Shown here: piece after piece, positions 19,701 to 29,688 of the stretch
Position numbering within the stretch: the stretch's first letter is position 1
Layout: every line of letters begins with the position of its first letter
Origin: Phytomonas francai
Taxonomy: Eukaryota > Euglenozoa > Kinetoplastea > Trypanosomatida > Trypanosomatidae
Assembly: GCA_001766655.1 (NCBI GenBank)
Contig: MJCC01000030.1
Span: forward strand, 1 to 64,000
Length of the DNA: 64,000 bases
Direction of reading: 5' to 3'
The notes under the pieces: model-generated
The model's database searches: none
What the model was told of the DNA's origin: nothing
Seen by the model: the letters and a program-made list of their open reading frames with translations, nothing else
Program-made: the position numbers and the translations under genes

Positions 19701-22016
19701 CTTATTTACTACTTCTCTAACCCCTACGGTAAACCGCCAAGAAGAACACTTCGGGATAAGCTGCAGCAGGCTCCTTCGTGTAACAAGACACTCACGCGCC
19801 GTCGGATAAATCAGTCGGCTGAAGCGAAAACAAAAAAGCAAGCGCCGCGTTCGCGGCGCGTACCATTTTACAAGAACCGAAGCAGGGATCCCTCAATAAC
19901 GACGGCATGCAAAAGTACTTCTCTAGCTTCCTCACACACTGAGTTTGGGAAGAAAGTTGAACCATCAGCATCTGTAGACAACGGCGCAAATGAGGTACTC
20001 CAGAAAACATACTTCACACTATCTTTCAAGGTTACGATGCCTACAGAAGTGCCGCATAAGGTTTACATAGCAAATTGCTTTCCCTACACCTACTCCGAGG
20101 TTCTTGGACAGCTGGAACGGCTCAGTTCAGTAACACATACCAAAGATGATAATAAGAGTACCGACCAACCGACGAATAGACGGAAGCCCAGTAATTTTAC
20201 TATCCAGCAGTTATGTCGTACACCTGGGGGACTCCCGGTGCCGTTCGTCACTGCTACGGCCTTTTTTTCGTGTACTGATGGGAGGCGTTATGCACCTGAA
20301 GAGATACGTCGACGACCTGTTATTATCCTCACGGCGCGCGTTCATCCAGGGGAGACCAACTCAAGTTGGGTGATGCATGGCATCCTAGAGGCACTCTTGA
20401 TGCCAGCCGACCTTCATGTGGCGCATAATAATGAAGATGCCACTAATGCTGAACGCCTCCACCAAGTCGTCGATGACCTGCTTCATCATTTTGTCTTCAA
20501 GATTATACCTATTCTCAACCCTGATGGTGTGGTCATGGGTAATCACCGCTGTTCTATATTTGGTGCTGATCTAAATCGTGATTATTTGCATCCCGATTTG
20601 AATTCAAACCCAGTGGTATACTCACTTAAACAGCTCCTCCGCCATATGATCACAACCGAGAAGCGTTCTGTTATGTTTTACACAGATTTTCACGGCCATT
20701 CATGCGCAAAAAACTTCATGATCTACGGTTGCACCGAGGACGCCGTGTCTTCCTTAAAGAAAAAGAAGAAAAGGAAAAGGAAAATTTCCGGGAGAGAGGA
20801 CGGTATATCCCCCTCTGCTACTTTCAACACAACCGAAGCTGTTGACCCACTGACTGGCGAGGGGTTTTGTAACGATCATAAGGGTTTTCCTCGAAAAGAT
20901 GTCTCACCGGAAAAATTTTTTCCAACCCTTTTAAGCCACTTATGCCCTTCATTTGCGCTCCCTCAATGCCTGTTTTCGGCTCAAAAGTGCAAGAAGACGA
21001 CGGGACGCTTGGTCATATATATGCAGTTTGGCATTCGTATGAGCTATACCGTTGAGGTTTCTATGATGGGTGGTCTAGGTGCGTTTTTTAAGGCTGAAAC
21101 TTCGCCATTGCTATCCTTACCGGATGATGGTTGTCACAGCGATAATCTAAATAGTGCATCAACAGTGTCAGGCAAGGCCATACAAACCCACTACTCTCAG
21201 GACTCATTTATCAATATGGGAAGGAGCTTTCTCGTTGCTTTACATGTTTTATGCTTGCTGTACATGAAGAATAATCTCAGTCCGGTGTCATCTGCCTCTG
21301 GACCTGACGTTTCGGCCGAGAGTGTCTTGGTCGGAGCTGACTTGCCACACAGGGTTCGCCAGTTAATTCTGGACGCCTTGAGCGAGTTATACATTGCCGG
21401 TAATGGAAAGGAGTTACAGAAGCAGAATCCATTGGAAGGTCCTGCCACATCTCTGTCACCATTTTCCTCCACAATAGCAGCAGGCTCTTACTCTTTGTTG
21501 ACACGTGCGGAGCGTCGTAGTGCGCACCTCACGGGAGGTCCTTTTAGTGCTATAACTGGAAACAGACTGAGCTCGCTGCAGGGTCTCGTAATGGAGGAAC
21601 CTGAGAGTGCCTGCTCAGTCACATCAGCTCAGCTTTATCAATTAATGAATTATCTGTTTGCTAGGTGTCACCATGTTGAAGAGGAGTTGTACTCTGACTC
21701 TTCGGATAGGCAGAGCGAAGAGAATGAAGATAGAAATCCACCTTACTTGGTGTCGAATTCCTTGTTGTGGCCCTTGCAAACACTAAATATCTCAAAAAGC
21801 ATGGATGATGAGGAGTTGTCAGATAGCGTAGAGAGCACCCTAAATGATGGAAGTATTTCCGAAGAAGCTGTTGATCGTGATGGTATCGCCACTGATTTTA
21901 TTGAAGAGGATGTTGAGGATAAGGACAGAAGGAACCAGAATACTGAGTATGAGGGGGATTTTGACGGTGTATGGGATAACGACTTCTACATTCCTACGAG
22001 TTTATTCACATGGTAA
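16767..22016 (+). CDS. Large M14 cytosolic carboxypeptidase (CCP/Nna1 type, tubulin deglutamylase)
   Basis: A 1749-residue protein, the largest in the window. Residues ~880-960 resemble the beta-rich domain that precedes the peptidase in CCPs (FPSGNLQRAILVSEDEYDLI ... WFCFSVSDYEPGKTYRFNI). The M14 peptidase motifs follow: zinc ligands H1193 and E1196 in RVHPGETNSSWVMHG, the Asn-Arg pair in GADLNRDY, zinc ligand H1309 in DFHGHSCAKNFMIYGC, and catalytic E1430 in YTVEVSMMGG. CCPs remove glutamates from tubulin tails and matter for axonemes and microtubule stability. The long helical N-terminal region resembles the armadillo-like part of CCP1. A very basic run (near 20757-20790) lies in an insert inside the catalytic domain, and the C-terminus is acidic. 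The ATG at 16767 follows a T-rich tract. Confidence 0.88.
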   Translation: MGKRANFSPINALAVRKSGAHASRKIEDRPLISIKTSCLPPLPHAATSTSAHKKKNHSVAKTRLSPFPLQDHLPTLLRSYTQPCDSMYAWCVVSSKTKLWEQLPTILNEVKILCRQYNKLSDHSPNQSLNDESGISNQTKANSKPTPGGDKSTLQSGVIERVSLLITFFFPAASNHFLPKQEVLSQPKPKSKKEIIVTPKERRKLWKVLMCNITNTFPVLLAASRTDLMCAVDPQPAALLLSFLYNLLQALHGKPLLKKVIESCIMLGLYKICTNILMVHTSVRAFSVKGSCTGEVQLYYRCRVIEAVALIMTLTNHFDPKSHLVIRVTGIMERLLYSLGVVVDLLDIRLRNFLDALSSLDDLDKTMDIELFREKLLQFVENVVRLTSFLSSACTHLCMSIFSAAKSSSNTNELGARCVGVCAKLIAILSRSLYLEIPIHFCRVFTTQSDALFLLCKLPEDSVENEALHNTVPSWVFLWSHSLEVSMFWAVALLQRVCERCKAHIACSMEAHKHNALLSIYTVLWIITQDLGKCVENGEVSGKGQTPASFSPPQWENRMCMVRTALIAIDTLLKANRKLGLEELHAVGGVASLVKLVLQLPLAGVDEWWHFYILCCSFYSLSLLPSSSENESAYAMNSRVPKSKVSPLGSRLSGKKVSSSARISTLLDDNETYRSLAPEAKSLPMSPSQHFVMEASSGEDASTSQKGLGISDLMSHVEKLVFTDTPDLLPVDQCPAWFSTELNNGFIAPRTELPHESAIELPWSFTDPPLPPTNYFLNHAADEVMNPLEVLSDSHRIEILVHHISRLLHLEGICDDSSEDSANHHRYHVVYDRTRNVEEGGRRTERKTSEDALIDTVADDTPIHTRAPKSVSSLTFRSNFPSGNLQRAILVSEDEYDLILSWDTSTNSFTQWFCFSVSDYEPGKTYRFNILNMEKNGSLFNEGQRVLMLHDAFTESFSFPADSALNISNPRKWRRTGELIYYFSNPYGKPPRRTLRDKLQQAPSCNKTLTRRRINQSAEAKTKKQAPRSRRVPFYKNRSRDPSITTACKSTSLASSHTEFGKKVEPSASVDNGANEVLQKTYFTLSFKVTMPTEVPHKVYIANCFPYTYSEVLGQLERLSSVTHTKDDNKSTDQPTNRRKPSNFTIQQLCRTPGGLPVPFVTATAFFSCTDGRRYAPEEIRRRPVIILTARVHPGETNSSWVMHGILEALLMPADLHVAHNNEDATNAERLHQVVDDLLHHFVFKIIPILNPDGVVMGNHRCSIFGADLNRDYLHPDLNSNPVVYSLKQLLRHMITTEKRSVMFYTDFHGHSCAKNFMIYGCTEDAVSSLKKKKKRKRKISGREDGISPSATFNTTEAVDPLTGEGFCNDHKGFPRKDVSPEKFFPTLLSHLCPSFALPQCLFSAQKCKKTTGRLVIYMQFGIRMSYTVEVSMMGGLGAFFKAETSPLLSLPDDGCHSDNLNSASTVSGKAIQTHYSQDSFINMGRSFLVALHVLCLLYMKNNLSPVSSASGPDVSAESVLVGADLPHRVRQLILDALSELYIAGNGKELQKQNPLEGPATSLSPFSSTIAAGSYSLLTRAERRSAHLTGGPFSAITGNRLSSLQGLVMEEPESACSVTSAQLYQLMNYLFARCHHVEEELYSDSSDRQSEENEDRNPPYLVSNSLLWPLQTLNISKSMDDEELSDSVESTLNDGSISEEAVDRDGIATDFIEEDVEDKDRRNQNTEYEGDFDGVWDNDFYIPTSLFTW

Positions 22017-22609
22017 ACGTATTTATTATTATCATTTTTTAGAGAAGCTTTGATTTCGCGTTCCTTTTTATCGTTCTCACCATTGTTCGAGACTAGATTG
22101 CATTGACGTAGCAGTATTGATTGAGCTCCACATTGCTCTGCCCTGTCTCCATTCCCCTTTAGACGAATGATTCTTCCTTTTCTATAAGTGTATTGAAGTC
22201 GTTGCTTTAGATTTTGTGAGTTAGTTTGATCGCATGCAACTTCTTTTACCCTTTATGGGTCGCTTTAAAGCGCTTTTTATAGGACACAAGAAGTGTTAAA
22301 ATGAATGCCCGCATATTTTTAGCATAGCTCTAGTGAGCTACGCTTAATGGGATCCTACCGTACTATGTGCATAGCTATCTCTTGTGTGTGCTCGAGGTAG
22401 AGAAGCCCATGCTCCTTTAATATTTTAAAGGCGTGATGCTATAAGCTTTTCAAAACGTTTGTCCTTCCCATACTCTATTTTCACATTTTCATCCTTATTC
22501 GACCAGTTTTTGCGCTGTGTTACTTATAATATGGAAACCTTAAAGCACATAAATTAACTCTACATGTATTACTTTCTCTACAAAGGATTTATTGTAATAA
22601 GTTCCTGAG
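22017..22609. other. Spacer with short hairpins
   Basis: A 593-base spacer without ORF. It holds several small inverted repeats: cgctttaaagcg (about 22261-22273), tagctc-tagt-gagcta (about 22325-22340) and ctttaatattttaaag (about 22415-22431). They may form 3'-UTR hairpins of the carboxypeptidase mRNA. Confidence 0.4.
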
Positions 22610-24370
22610 ATGAATAGACTTTTTCCATATGAGAAACCACAAGAAACGGAGCCTGAATGCACGTCTAGCGCAAATTCTATTGATTTTTATAAGAAATGGT
22701 TTACCGCAGCGGGCATGGGCGCCATTGCCGCTGCTATTGCGCACCATTTTATTGGAAATGCCAGATACAATACCCCGCAGGTTTTGTGGAACCCAGAGTA
22801 TTCTTACCCACTTGACTTAGTGTGTGTTAATATGAGGGAAGAAATACAAGTCCTTTTTCGGGACGCGATGGCATTATGTTTGGACTTTGGTAGAGATGTA
22901 CAACTTCGTTTTGAGACCGTTACATTTTTTGAGGAAAATTACGCTCTTGGTCTCGATGCGGTGTTCAGTGCGACACAACATGCCACCATGTTTGCCCATA
23001 GGGAGTTACTACGCAAGGCAGTAGCAACCAGAAGGCTTTTTGGCGAGAATAAAAAAGAAATTATTTTGGGATGTGTATTTTACCAATCAACTATACGAGT
23101 GAACGACGAAGCGGTGGAACTTCAGGACTGTAATGCCAACATCCTAAAATGCATGAATGGAAGACGGTTCCATGAGCGTCACGCAGTCGGCTTCACCATC
23201 GATGGCAAAGGTACTCTAGTGCGAACGTACGATGTGGAGGGCGTCCTTGACACAGCGCGAGCGCTGAGACGATGGGGGCCGAGGGGCGTGAGGGACGTCT
23301 CGCTAGAGGACGTACTGCGATACAGCAATGTACCCTCGTACACCTCTTTTGAGCCTACAGTCCATTCTTTGAAGGTTGACAGTCATAACATTTTCTCCAC
23401 ACAGGTCGTTTCACATATTACGACTCGCAACAGAACGACGGCAGAGCCCCTCTTTCGTTTTTATCGTTCATGTTTTGATGAGACTAGAGCAATATTTGGG
23501 GTGAATGCTGATGAGGCTAGAACGAATCTCGTGACGCTTCTATGGCGTTCACCCTTCTTCCTCTTTTCTGAGTGCTCAATCCTCTTGCGCTACTCATGCG
23601 TCGAACTGGGTGGCTACAAACCTCTTTCAAACCCAGCTACCGCACAAGTGGCTTTTCATTCACCAGTAACGTCTCTAATGACTTCGTTTGGGCTCAAGTT
23701 TCTTCCAAAGTTATGGCATGAAAGTCGAGCAGAGCGTTCTGTAGTGCGGAATCTGTCTGTGTTGAAGTACTGTGGAGCTTTTAGTATAATTTGGTTATTT
23801 TCTTCATTCCTATGCACCCACCCACCCGAAGCAGTCGCGTACCTATCTGATTGTGTTGTTTCCTTTGTAGGAAAAATGTCCGGAATACAGCCATTGGGTG
23901 TCAATGTGGACGATCTCTTTTTCTATGATGCTGGCAAAGGAGCTGTGTGTGACCTTAGTGTTTTTAATACTAATTTTACTGTTTTGCATGCAGAACATGC
24001 TGTCCGTTTCTTGTCAACACTAATGTCGTGTATGGGCATCCCCTTGGCTTCTGTGCATCTAGTTGTCGAGGTAGAACCTTCACATGATTTGGTGTGTGAC
24101 AGTGGTAATCATATTCGACGTAGTGCCCTATGGCCCCATACTGAATGCCATGATGCTGGGAACGGAGAACTATGCCACAATCATTATTTTCACCACTCAA
24201 AGCAATATTTCATATCACTACCTTCAGGTGAGACAAAACAGCGTCGAATGGTGAAGTACTTTTCCGAAATGAATGTGAAGAAGGGGAAGTTAGATAATTT
24301 CTTTACTACAAAAACACATCCACCAAATGCCGCTGACCTGTTTTATGTTCTTTTGGAGATTTGTTTTTAA
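22610..24370 (+). CDS. Hypothetical protein with N-terminal membrane segment, 586 aa
   Basis: Family not recognised. A short hydrophilic N-terminus (residues 1-30) is followed by a hydrophobic segment (WFTAAGMGAIAAAIAHHFIG, ~31-50), which suggests a single membrane anchor. The rest is a mixed alpha/beta protein with a second moderately hydrophobic stretch (KYCGAFSIIWLFSSFLC, ~387-403). A His-rich loop (HTECHDAGNGELCHNHYFHH, ~515-535) could bind metal, but no known active site is seen. The frame is clean and uses codons like its neighbours. It probably faces an organelle lumen or the cytosol from a membrane; which one is unknown. Confidence 0.7.
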   Translation: MNRLFPYEKPQETEPECTSSANSIDFYKKWFTAAGMGAIAAAIAHHFIGNARYNTPQVLWNPEYSYPLDLVCVNMREEIQVLFRDAMALCLDFGRDVQLRFETVTFFEENYALGLDAVFSATQHATMFAHRELLRKAVATRRLFGENKKEIILGCVFYQSTIRVNDEAVELQDCNANILKCMNGRRFHERHAVGFTIDGKGTLVRTYDVEGVLDTARALRRWGPRGVRDVSLEDVLRYSNVPSYTSFEPTVHSLKVDSHNIFSTQVVSHITTRNRTTAEPLFRFYRSCFDETRAIFGVNADEARTNLVTLLWRSPFFLFSECSILLRYSCVELGGYKPLSNPATAQVAFHSPVTSLMTSFGLKFLPKLWHESRAERSVVRNLSVLKYCGAFSIIWLFSSFLCTHPPEAVAYLSDCVVSFVGKMSGIQPLGVNVDDLFFYDAGKGAVCDLSVFNTNFTVLHAEHAVRFLSTLMSCMGIPLASVHLVVEVEPSHDLVCDSGNHIRRSALWPHTECHDAGNGELCHNHYFHHSKQYFISLPSGETKQRRMVKYFSEMNVKKGKLDNFFTTKTHPPNAADLFYVLLEICF

Positions 24371-26318
24371 ACTATTCATACGCTTTTTGTAGGTAAGGGT
24401 GAACAGGGTCCTAGAATAAACAGGGTGATGAAGTATTGAGCTGACATACGCTCAAAGTAGTGAAGTGGAAAAGAAAAGTTGAATAGTGAAAATTACAAGA
24501 CTTTTTTGACAATGTCATGCCCATATTTTTCTTAGATTCAAATGATGTAGTGTGGGGAGACTCACTATGCATTTGCAAAATATTTTCCGTCTTTGTGATT
24601 CCCTTCACAATGTGAATTGTAATTCATTGCCTGGTTAACCGCCAATTACTTATCTTTTACCTATAAAATTAAGTAGCCTTTGTGTATTATTATGCTTCAA
24701 AGTGCTCCTCATTGCCTTTTAAATTTGCATTTCAACTTTCAGATATACAGAGAACTGTACTGCGAGTAATCGAAAATGGGAAAGGGAGTTGTTGTTTTTC
24801 TCTTTTCCAATATATAAAAATGTTTTTCATAATAATTTTTAAAAAAGTTAGCAAAAGAAGGTTTCTGCTCAATGAAAACTTATTAAATTCATAATTCATT
24901 GTTTGCTTCTTTTAAAGTGAATATTTAGTTTTCCATTTTTTTTTTTTTTTGAGAGAAAGAAAGTCTATATAGATTTTTTAAAAAGTTTGATCCTGGTTAG
25001 AGATAAACATACAATCCATGATATGGAAATTAAATGCTTAATAGGTAAGGTATTCCAAAACCGTATCTAGCCCTGAATTGCAGCTGTAGTTAGGAATCTT
25101 TTGCTTGCTATTTAATATTTTGATTCCTTGTGCCAGTCAGCTATGCCGTCCTTTTAAAATTAACCAGGAAACAAACATCTCAGGTATTTATTTCATCATC
25201 CTTTGATATCTTCACTGTCAGTAAACCTTTTTTTGTTGTAGTAGTACAGTTTGACAGCAGTCCTCATCGATTGTTTTGGCTGATTTTCTAACCTTTTCCG
25301 TCAGACTATGACGTTCTATTAGTATAGTGTTTTGTCTATACTATTATCATTTTTCTGCATTGTATTTCTTCGATTCACTCATCTGAATGACAACTAACGT
25401 CGCGTAAAGCACAGCCTTAAAAAGTATTGTATTTTGCTATTTTTGGTACCACCAAGTTAGAGAATGCCGTCACTTCAAGAGCCGAACACTGTACCATTCA
25501 AGGCTTTTAAAATGCTCAGGGTTTCATCTACGTTGCCTAACTAACGGTAATGTCAAAGACCCACATGCCATCCTTCCCCTCCTGAAAAAAAATCACTTTT
25601 TATGGAAAAAGTTCATTTTTATCATTAGATAACGGGACTTACTGGCATAGGAAAGGAGTTAAGGTGACAAAAATGGTTATTCATTAGTGCTCATATATAA
25701 AAGGTGCTAGACGATACAGCAGAAAAGATTCCGCTATGACACTTTACGAACAACCTCGAACTTATGATTATAATAAATAATGGATCCAAATATAAAATTA
25801 ACATATCGAAGACACCTGAGAAGCTTTTCAATATTATATAGATACTTCAAACATCGTTGAGACGCCCATTGGAGTATTTACAAAACCACATGCAGTAAGC
25901 GTCTAGCCGGCAGTATTTTTTTGGGTTCTGGTTTAGCTTTATTTCTACTATTGGGTATCAGTGTACATGCCATGTTATCTGACATCCATATACAGAAATT
26001 CAGTTATATAAGTTTTTTTTACTCACTACTTCTAAAGTACTCGTTTTAAGAAAATCGAGGTACAAACTTGACCCTAGTATATACCAAAAAGAAAAAATTC
26101 ACTGTTTATGCTTGAAATGGGCTCCTGTAAATGATTTTTTTTTTGAATCAGTAGCCCATTTATTATTATTATTATTATTTTATCCCTCTCTAGAAGAGGG
26201 TTTTAATTTAAAATATAAGTATTATATATAATCATCTCACATTGTCTGTTTAGTTTCATAGCGTTATATCTTAATGTTTTTTACACATTCATACCTTATT
26301 TTCACCAATGAGAAGGTT
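24371..26318. other. Long gene-poor spacer
   Basis: Nearly 2 kb of AT-rich DNA. Only short, low-complexity open frames occur (for example 24682-24894), none with a protein-like composition. T runs at 24938-24950 and (TTA)n at 26161-26181 are the only notable structures. Confidence 0.5.
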
Positions 26319-26477
26319 ATGGAGGTTCAACGTTATTCATTTGATACACGATCAGTTCTCAGTAATTTCCCACAAATATGGGATCCAGAAACTTTAGTGG
26401 ACGAACCTCATTGCGTAAAGATGAGCGAAGTATCTGACAAATTAATCAGCCCATTCTTTAATGTGCCGATTTTTTGA
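26319..26477 (+). CDS. Possible small protein, 52 aa
   Basis: A short frame beginning MEVQRYSFDTRSVLSNF and ending SPFFNVPIF, with more balanced residue use than the surrounding spacer. It is not low-complexity and lies 127 bases upstream of the Iwr1-like gene on the same strand. No family is recognised and there is no clear splice acceptor of its own. It may be a true microprotein, an upstream ORF in the leader of the next gene, or chance. Confidence 0.3.
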   Translation: MEVQRYSFDTRSVLSNFPQIWDPETLVDEPHCVKMSEVSDKLISPFFNVPIF

Positions 26478-26604
26478 CAGATCGACTAAACATATATATG
26501 GGCTTTCCACATCTGTTTTCATTTATTAAGGCCACATTACATAGTATGTAATACCATTATCTTTAGAGAATTTCATTCATATATTCTCACCGGCATCCTT
26601 TAAG

Positions 26605-27675
26605 ATGATACGTACCCCCAAAGTGCTAAGGGAGGATTCGTTACACCCCTTTCGGATGTTTCTACGCGTGCACCGCCGTCGATCTCGCAAAGAGGTTAGC
26701 GAGGAAACGATAGAAGGTGACAGAAACATACCAACACGTGTGCGAATGCGTTGGGATGACAGCTCTGGATCTGTTCCTTTCATTTCAGAATTTAATCATG
26801 GAGCGAATGTATTAAACTTCACTTCACCAACCGGTGCAGCTGTATTTCAACGCTTAGACCCGAAAATTACTCCGCCCTGTGGACAAATGCACACTGAGGA
26901 AGCCTTGATGCCCTCAGTTCTATCGAATAGTAAGACCAATGAAATGGGTGAGACCACACTTCGTGTCAATGCTGTTAAAAAAGTTCAGCAATATATTCTG
27001 ATAGATTGCATAGCAGGAGATACTGAGGCACAATCAGACGCAAATATCGAAATTAAAGAAGACATTTACGTGATGTTAGCGGACTCTGCAGAGACGCAAA
27101 AAGTCGTGCTATCGCCTACAAGCAGTGCGCACAGTGACGAGTTCGATTTTGACAAACTAACCATTAGCGAAAAGTCTCTGACTTCAGTACATACCATCAG
27201 GCAGATTGGGAAGCGCCAGCGTGATGCTAGCGGTTCTATGCATACTTTTCTCCTAGTCCCATCGCGACGGGAACGGCTGGAAGAAGGGGAAGGCAATATC
27301 GAGGCACCTTCTACATGGCCACCAATTTGTGAAGAACATGATAACACGTTATTGGATTGCATACAAAATTACGAAGATTTGGCATCGCTTGTGCTCGAAA
27401 ATAGCGGTGAAGCTAAACAGGATCTTTACTGTTGTATTGACCATCGTAAAGATGATGAGTACGACAGTAATGCGGAGGATTTCACAGGCAACGATTACCC
27501 CGAAAGTGAGTGCTTTGATCAATCGATGTCAGACATGGATATCCACTCTACAGCCCCTGATGGCAGTGAATTCGGTGAAGTCTACCAAGCTTCAAGATTA
27601 CGTGCTGATTATGGCATTTTTTGCGAGCCGGATTATATTGAAACTTCATTGGGGAAAGGTTGGGAAAGCGATTAA
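26605..27675 (+). CDS. IWR1: Iwr1-like protein (RNA polymerase II nuclear import factor)
   Basis: A 356-residue acidic protein. The N-terminus contains FLRVHRRRSRKE, like the LRVKRKR start of human SLC7A6OS, and AAVFQRLD matches the VFQL segment that follows in that family. The C-terminal part has DEYDSNAEDFTGNDYPESE, the Iwr1 signature (acidic DSxAE...NDYPDE). Iwr1 binds assembled RNA polymerase II in the cytoplasm and supplies a nuclear localisation signal for its import. Here the N-terminal basic cluster is a plausible signal. The middle is low-complexity and poorly conserved, as is usual for the family. The ATG at 26605 directly follows an AAG, so the splice acceptor must be further upstream or the leader is minimal. 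Confidence 0.7.
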   Translation: MIRTPKVLREDSLHPFRMFLRVHRRRSRKEVSEETIEGDRNIPTRVRMRWDDSSGSVPFISEFNHGANVLNFTSPTGAAVFQRLDPKITPPCGQMHTEEALMPSVLSNSKTNEMGETTLRVNAVKKVQQYILIDCIAGDTEAQSDANIEIKEDIYVMLADSAETQKVVLSPTSSAHSDEFDFDKLTISEKSLTSVHTIRQIGKRQRDASGSMHTFLLVPSRRERLEEGEGNIEAPSTWPPICEEHDNTLLDCIQNYEDLASLVLENSGEAKQDLYCCIDHRKDDEYDSNAEDFTGNDYPESECFDQSMSDMDIHSTAPDGSEFGEVYQASRLRADYGIFCEPDYIETSLGKGWESD

Positions 27676-28047
27676 TAATTCGATAAAAAATAAGAATGGG
27701 CCATAGAATCTTGGATTTAGTGTATTTTAAATACATATTTGTTTCCTCTGACTCAATGAAACCTTGAGTTTAAATGAAACGGGACATACTTTATTCACAT
27801 TGACCTTGAGATTGTTTATTCTATTTGAAATCCGAAATATGTATCGCTTAAAGGTCCACATTTGGCGCACTAACCTTATTCACACTTTTCCTGTGATTAA
27901 AATGGGAAACATAATACCATCAAAAACCTCTATACGCTGAGCCATAGCAACACCCCATTTTTACTGTGTTTTCATTCATTTTTTTTTATTGACCGTGCTA
28001 CTTTTTCTTGTTTATTCAAGGATATAACACCTAGTAAAAAGCCTTAC
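27676..28047. other. Spacer
   Basis: AT-rich spacer of 372 bases. A T-rich tract at 27967-27988 is the likely polypyrimidine signal for the ankyrin gene. Nothing else seen. Confidence 0.45.
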
Positions 28048-29304
28048 ATGGCAGCAACAGCATCAGCCCATGAGGCGCGCTTGCGAGATGTGTTTGACCT
28101 GGTAGCCACCAATGATCTGACTAGTTTTCTTACTGTGGTATGTAGAATTAATCCCTTCGACTGCAGTCCAGGCCTGAAATGTCTGCTTGAGCGAATCAAG
28201 GAAAACAACTCGAATACTAATCCATATGTCGTGGTTCTAAGAGAATTGAATGTTCATACCAGCACTATATCAACCTCTCGAGATGCTTCTAACAACACAC
28301 CATTGCATATTGCTGCCGGAATGGGTTACACCTTAATGTTGGAGGCCCTTTTGTTAGAGTGCACATGCGAAGTGAATGCTTACAATTCATTTGGTTTTAC
28401 TTCACTTCATTTGGCCTCTCGACAAGGCCACCTTGAGTGTTTAAAGTTGCTCTGCGCGTATGGTGCCAGCGTACGTCTTCTTACGAGCCTCACTGATGGG
28501 GACCCATTTTTCCGTGGCCGTAGTGCGCAGTTTCTGGCTCATTGGAATGGACACCCCCATGTTTTAAGGTTTCTTCAAAAGCGGTTTTCACCAAACACCC
28601 TTAGTGTCTTACAATCCTGCGATGCCACGGCGAAAAACATCGATGCAGGAGACAAAGGACACCTCAAATGGGTTGCGGCGGCCCAACAAGAGGATATGGT
28701 TTGTATCGCGGAACTTTTTGAAACCTTGGATTGTATCGGATGCGCCAGCAGACCAATGCAAAACTGCACGAATAATGCTAATCGCAAAGAGGCCATAGCC
28801 TCCAAATTAACCCTAGGCACAGTTAGGGATATTATTCATGCGGTTATTCCATTAGACAGCGATATGACGGAGACGCAGCAGTTTATTTTTGAGGGTTTCT
28901 TGGCCCGTGGATACGTGCCAACCGACTTCCCGGAAAAAGGTCCTGAAAATGACAATACTCTAGACCCCCTTCAATCAATTGGAAGCCTGATAATCTCTAG
29001 AGGCCACTTAGGAGCTTTGCGTACCATGTGCCAGTATGGGCTACGAGGGAGTTACCTTTGTTCTTTAGCTTTGGATATTATCAATACACCTGACGATTCT
29101 GTTCCGATTAACCTGATCAATATGAAGTACATATTAGCAGAGGCGGTCGCAAGAATACGGTATGAACACACTTTAGAGGTTTATCGTCAAAAGTGTCATA
29201 GTTCTTCCCGAAAAGAAAAAGCATGGGCCGCGAAGTGCACTTTACGAACAGCACAGAAAGCGTTAGCACGTGTAGGCATCGAGCCTCTTAGTTTTAAAAT
29301 GTAA
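28048..29304 (+). CDS. Ankyrin-repeat protein, 418 aa
   Basis: Residues ~85-180 contain at least three ankyrin repeats: NNTPLHIAAGMGYTLMLEAL, FGFTSLHLASRQGHLECLKL and a more degenerate RSAQFLAHWNGHPHVLRFL. The remaining sequence is helical and hydrophilic, with a basic C-terminal helix (SSRKEKAWAAKCTLRTAQKAL). No catalytic domain, signal peptide or membrane helix is visible. Ankyrin repeats bind partner proteins, so an adaptor role is the only inference possible. The start is the first ATG after a T-rich tract. Confidence 0.8.
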   Translation: MAATASAHEARLRDVFDLVATNDLTSFLTVVCRINPFDCSPGLKCLLERIKENNSNTNPYVVVLRELNVHTSTISTSRDASNNTPLHIAAGMGYTLMLEALLLECTCEVNAYNSFGFTSLHLASRQGHLECLKLLCAYGASVRLLTSLTDGDPFFRGRSAQFLAHWNGHPHVLRFLQKRFSPNTLSVLQSCDATAKNIDAGDKGHLKWVAAAQQEDMVCIAELFETLDCIGCASRPMQNCTNNANRKEAIASKLTLGTVRDIIHAVIPLDSDMTETQQFIFEGFLARGYVPTDFPEKGPENDNTLDPLQSIGSLIISRGHLGALRTMCQYGLRGSYLCSLALDIINTPDDSVPINLINMKYILAEAVARIRYEHTLEVYRQKCHSSSRKEKAWAAKCTLRTAQKALARVGIEPLSFKM

Positions 29305-29536
29305 CCAAAGGGGAAAAAACTCATCGCCATCAGCATGGTAGGGTGTTTGCATGTATGTGTACTCATGCTAGTATCGATGCATCGTGTTTATATGTAAGTT
29401 TTCTATTAACTCCAAGAAGAAAACTACTTGCATTGAATTTTTACACTTGAAAGGAAATAACCTTTTCCCTGAAATAGCAACCGATTCGATACATTCTTGT
29501 GATCTTCCATGTGATTTTTTTTGGGTTTCTGAATAA
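29305..29536. other. Spacer before repeat copy B
   Basis: Short AT-rich 3'-flanking region of the ankyrin gene. No gene seen. Confidence 0.4.
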
Positions 29537-29652
29537 AATATGTATACTGGATGGACGTTTATGCACTATGAGGCATTATTCTACAGGGATCGCGAATGGA
29601 GTATGTACTATAGAGGATATCTCGAAACGACCCTGGACCCCCCCTCCCCCCC

Positions 29653-29688
<36 letters not shown>

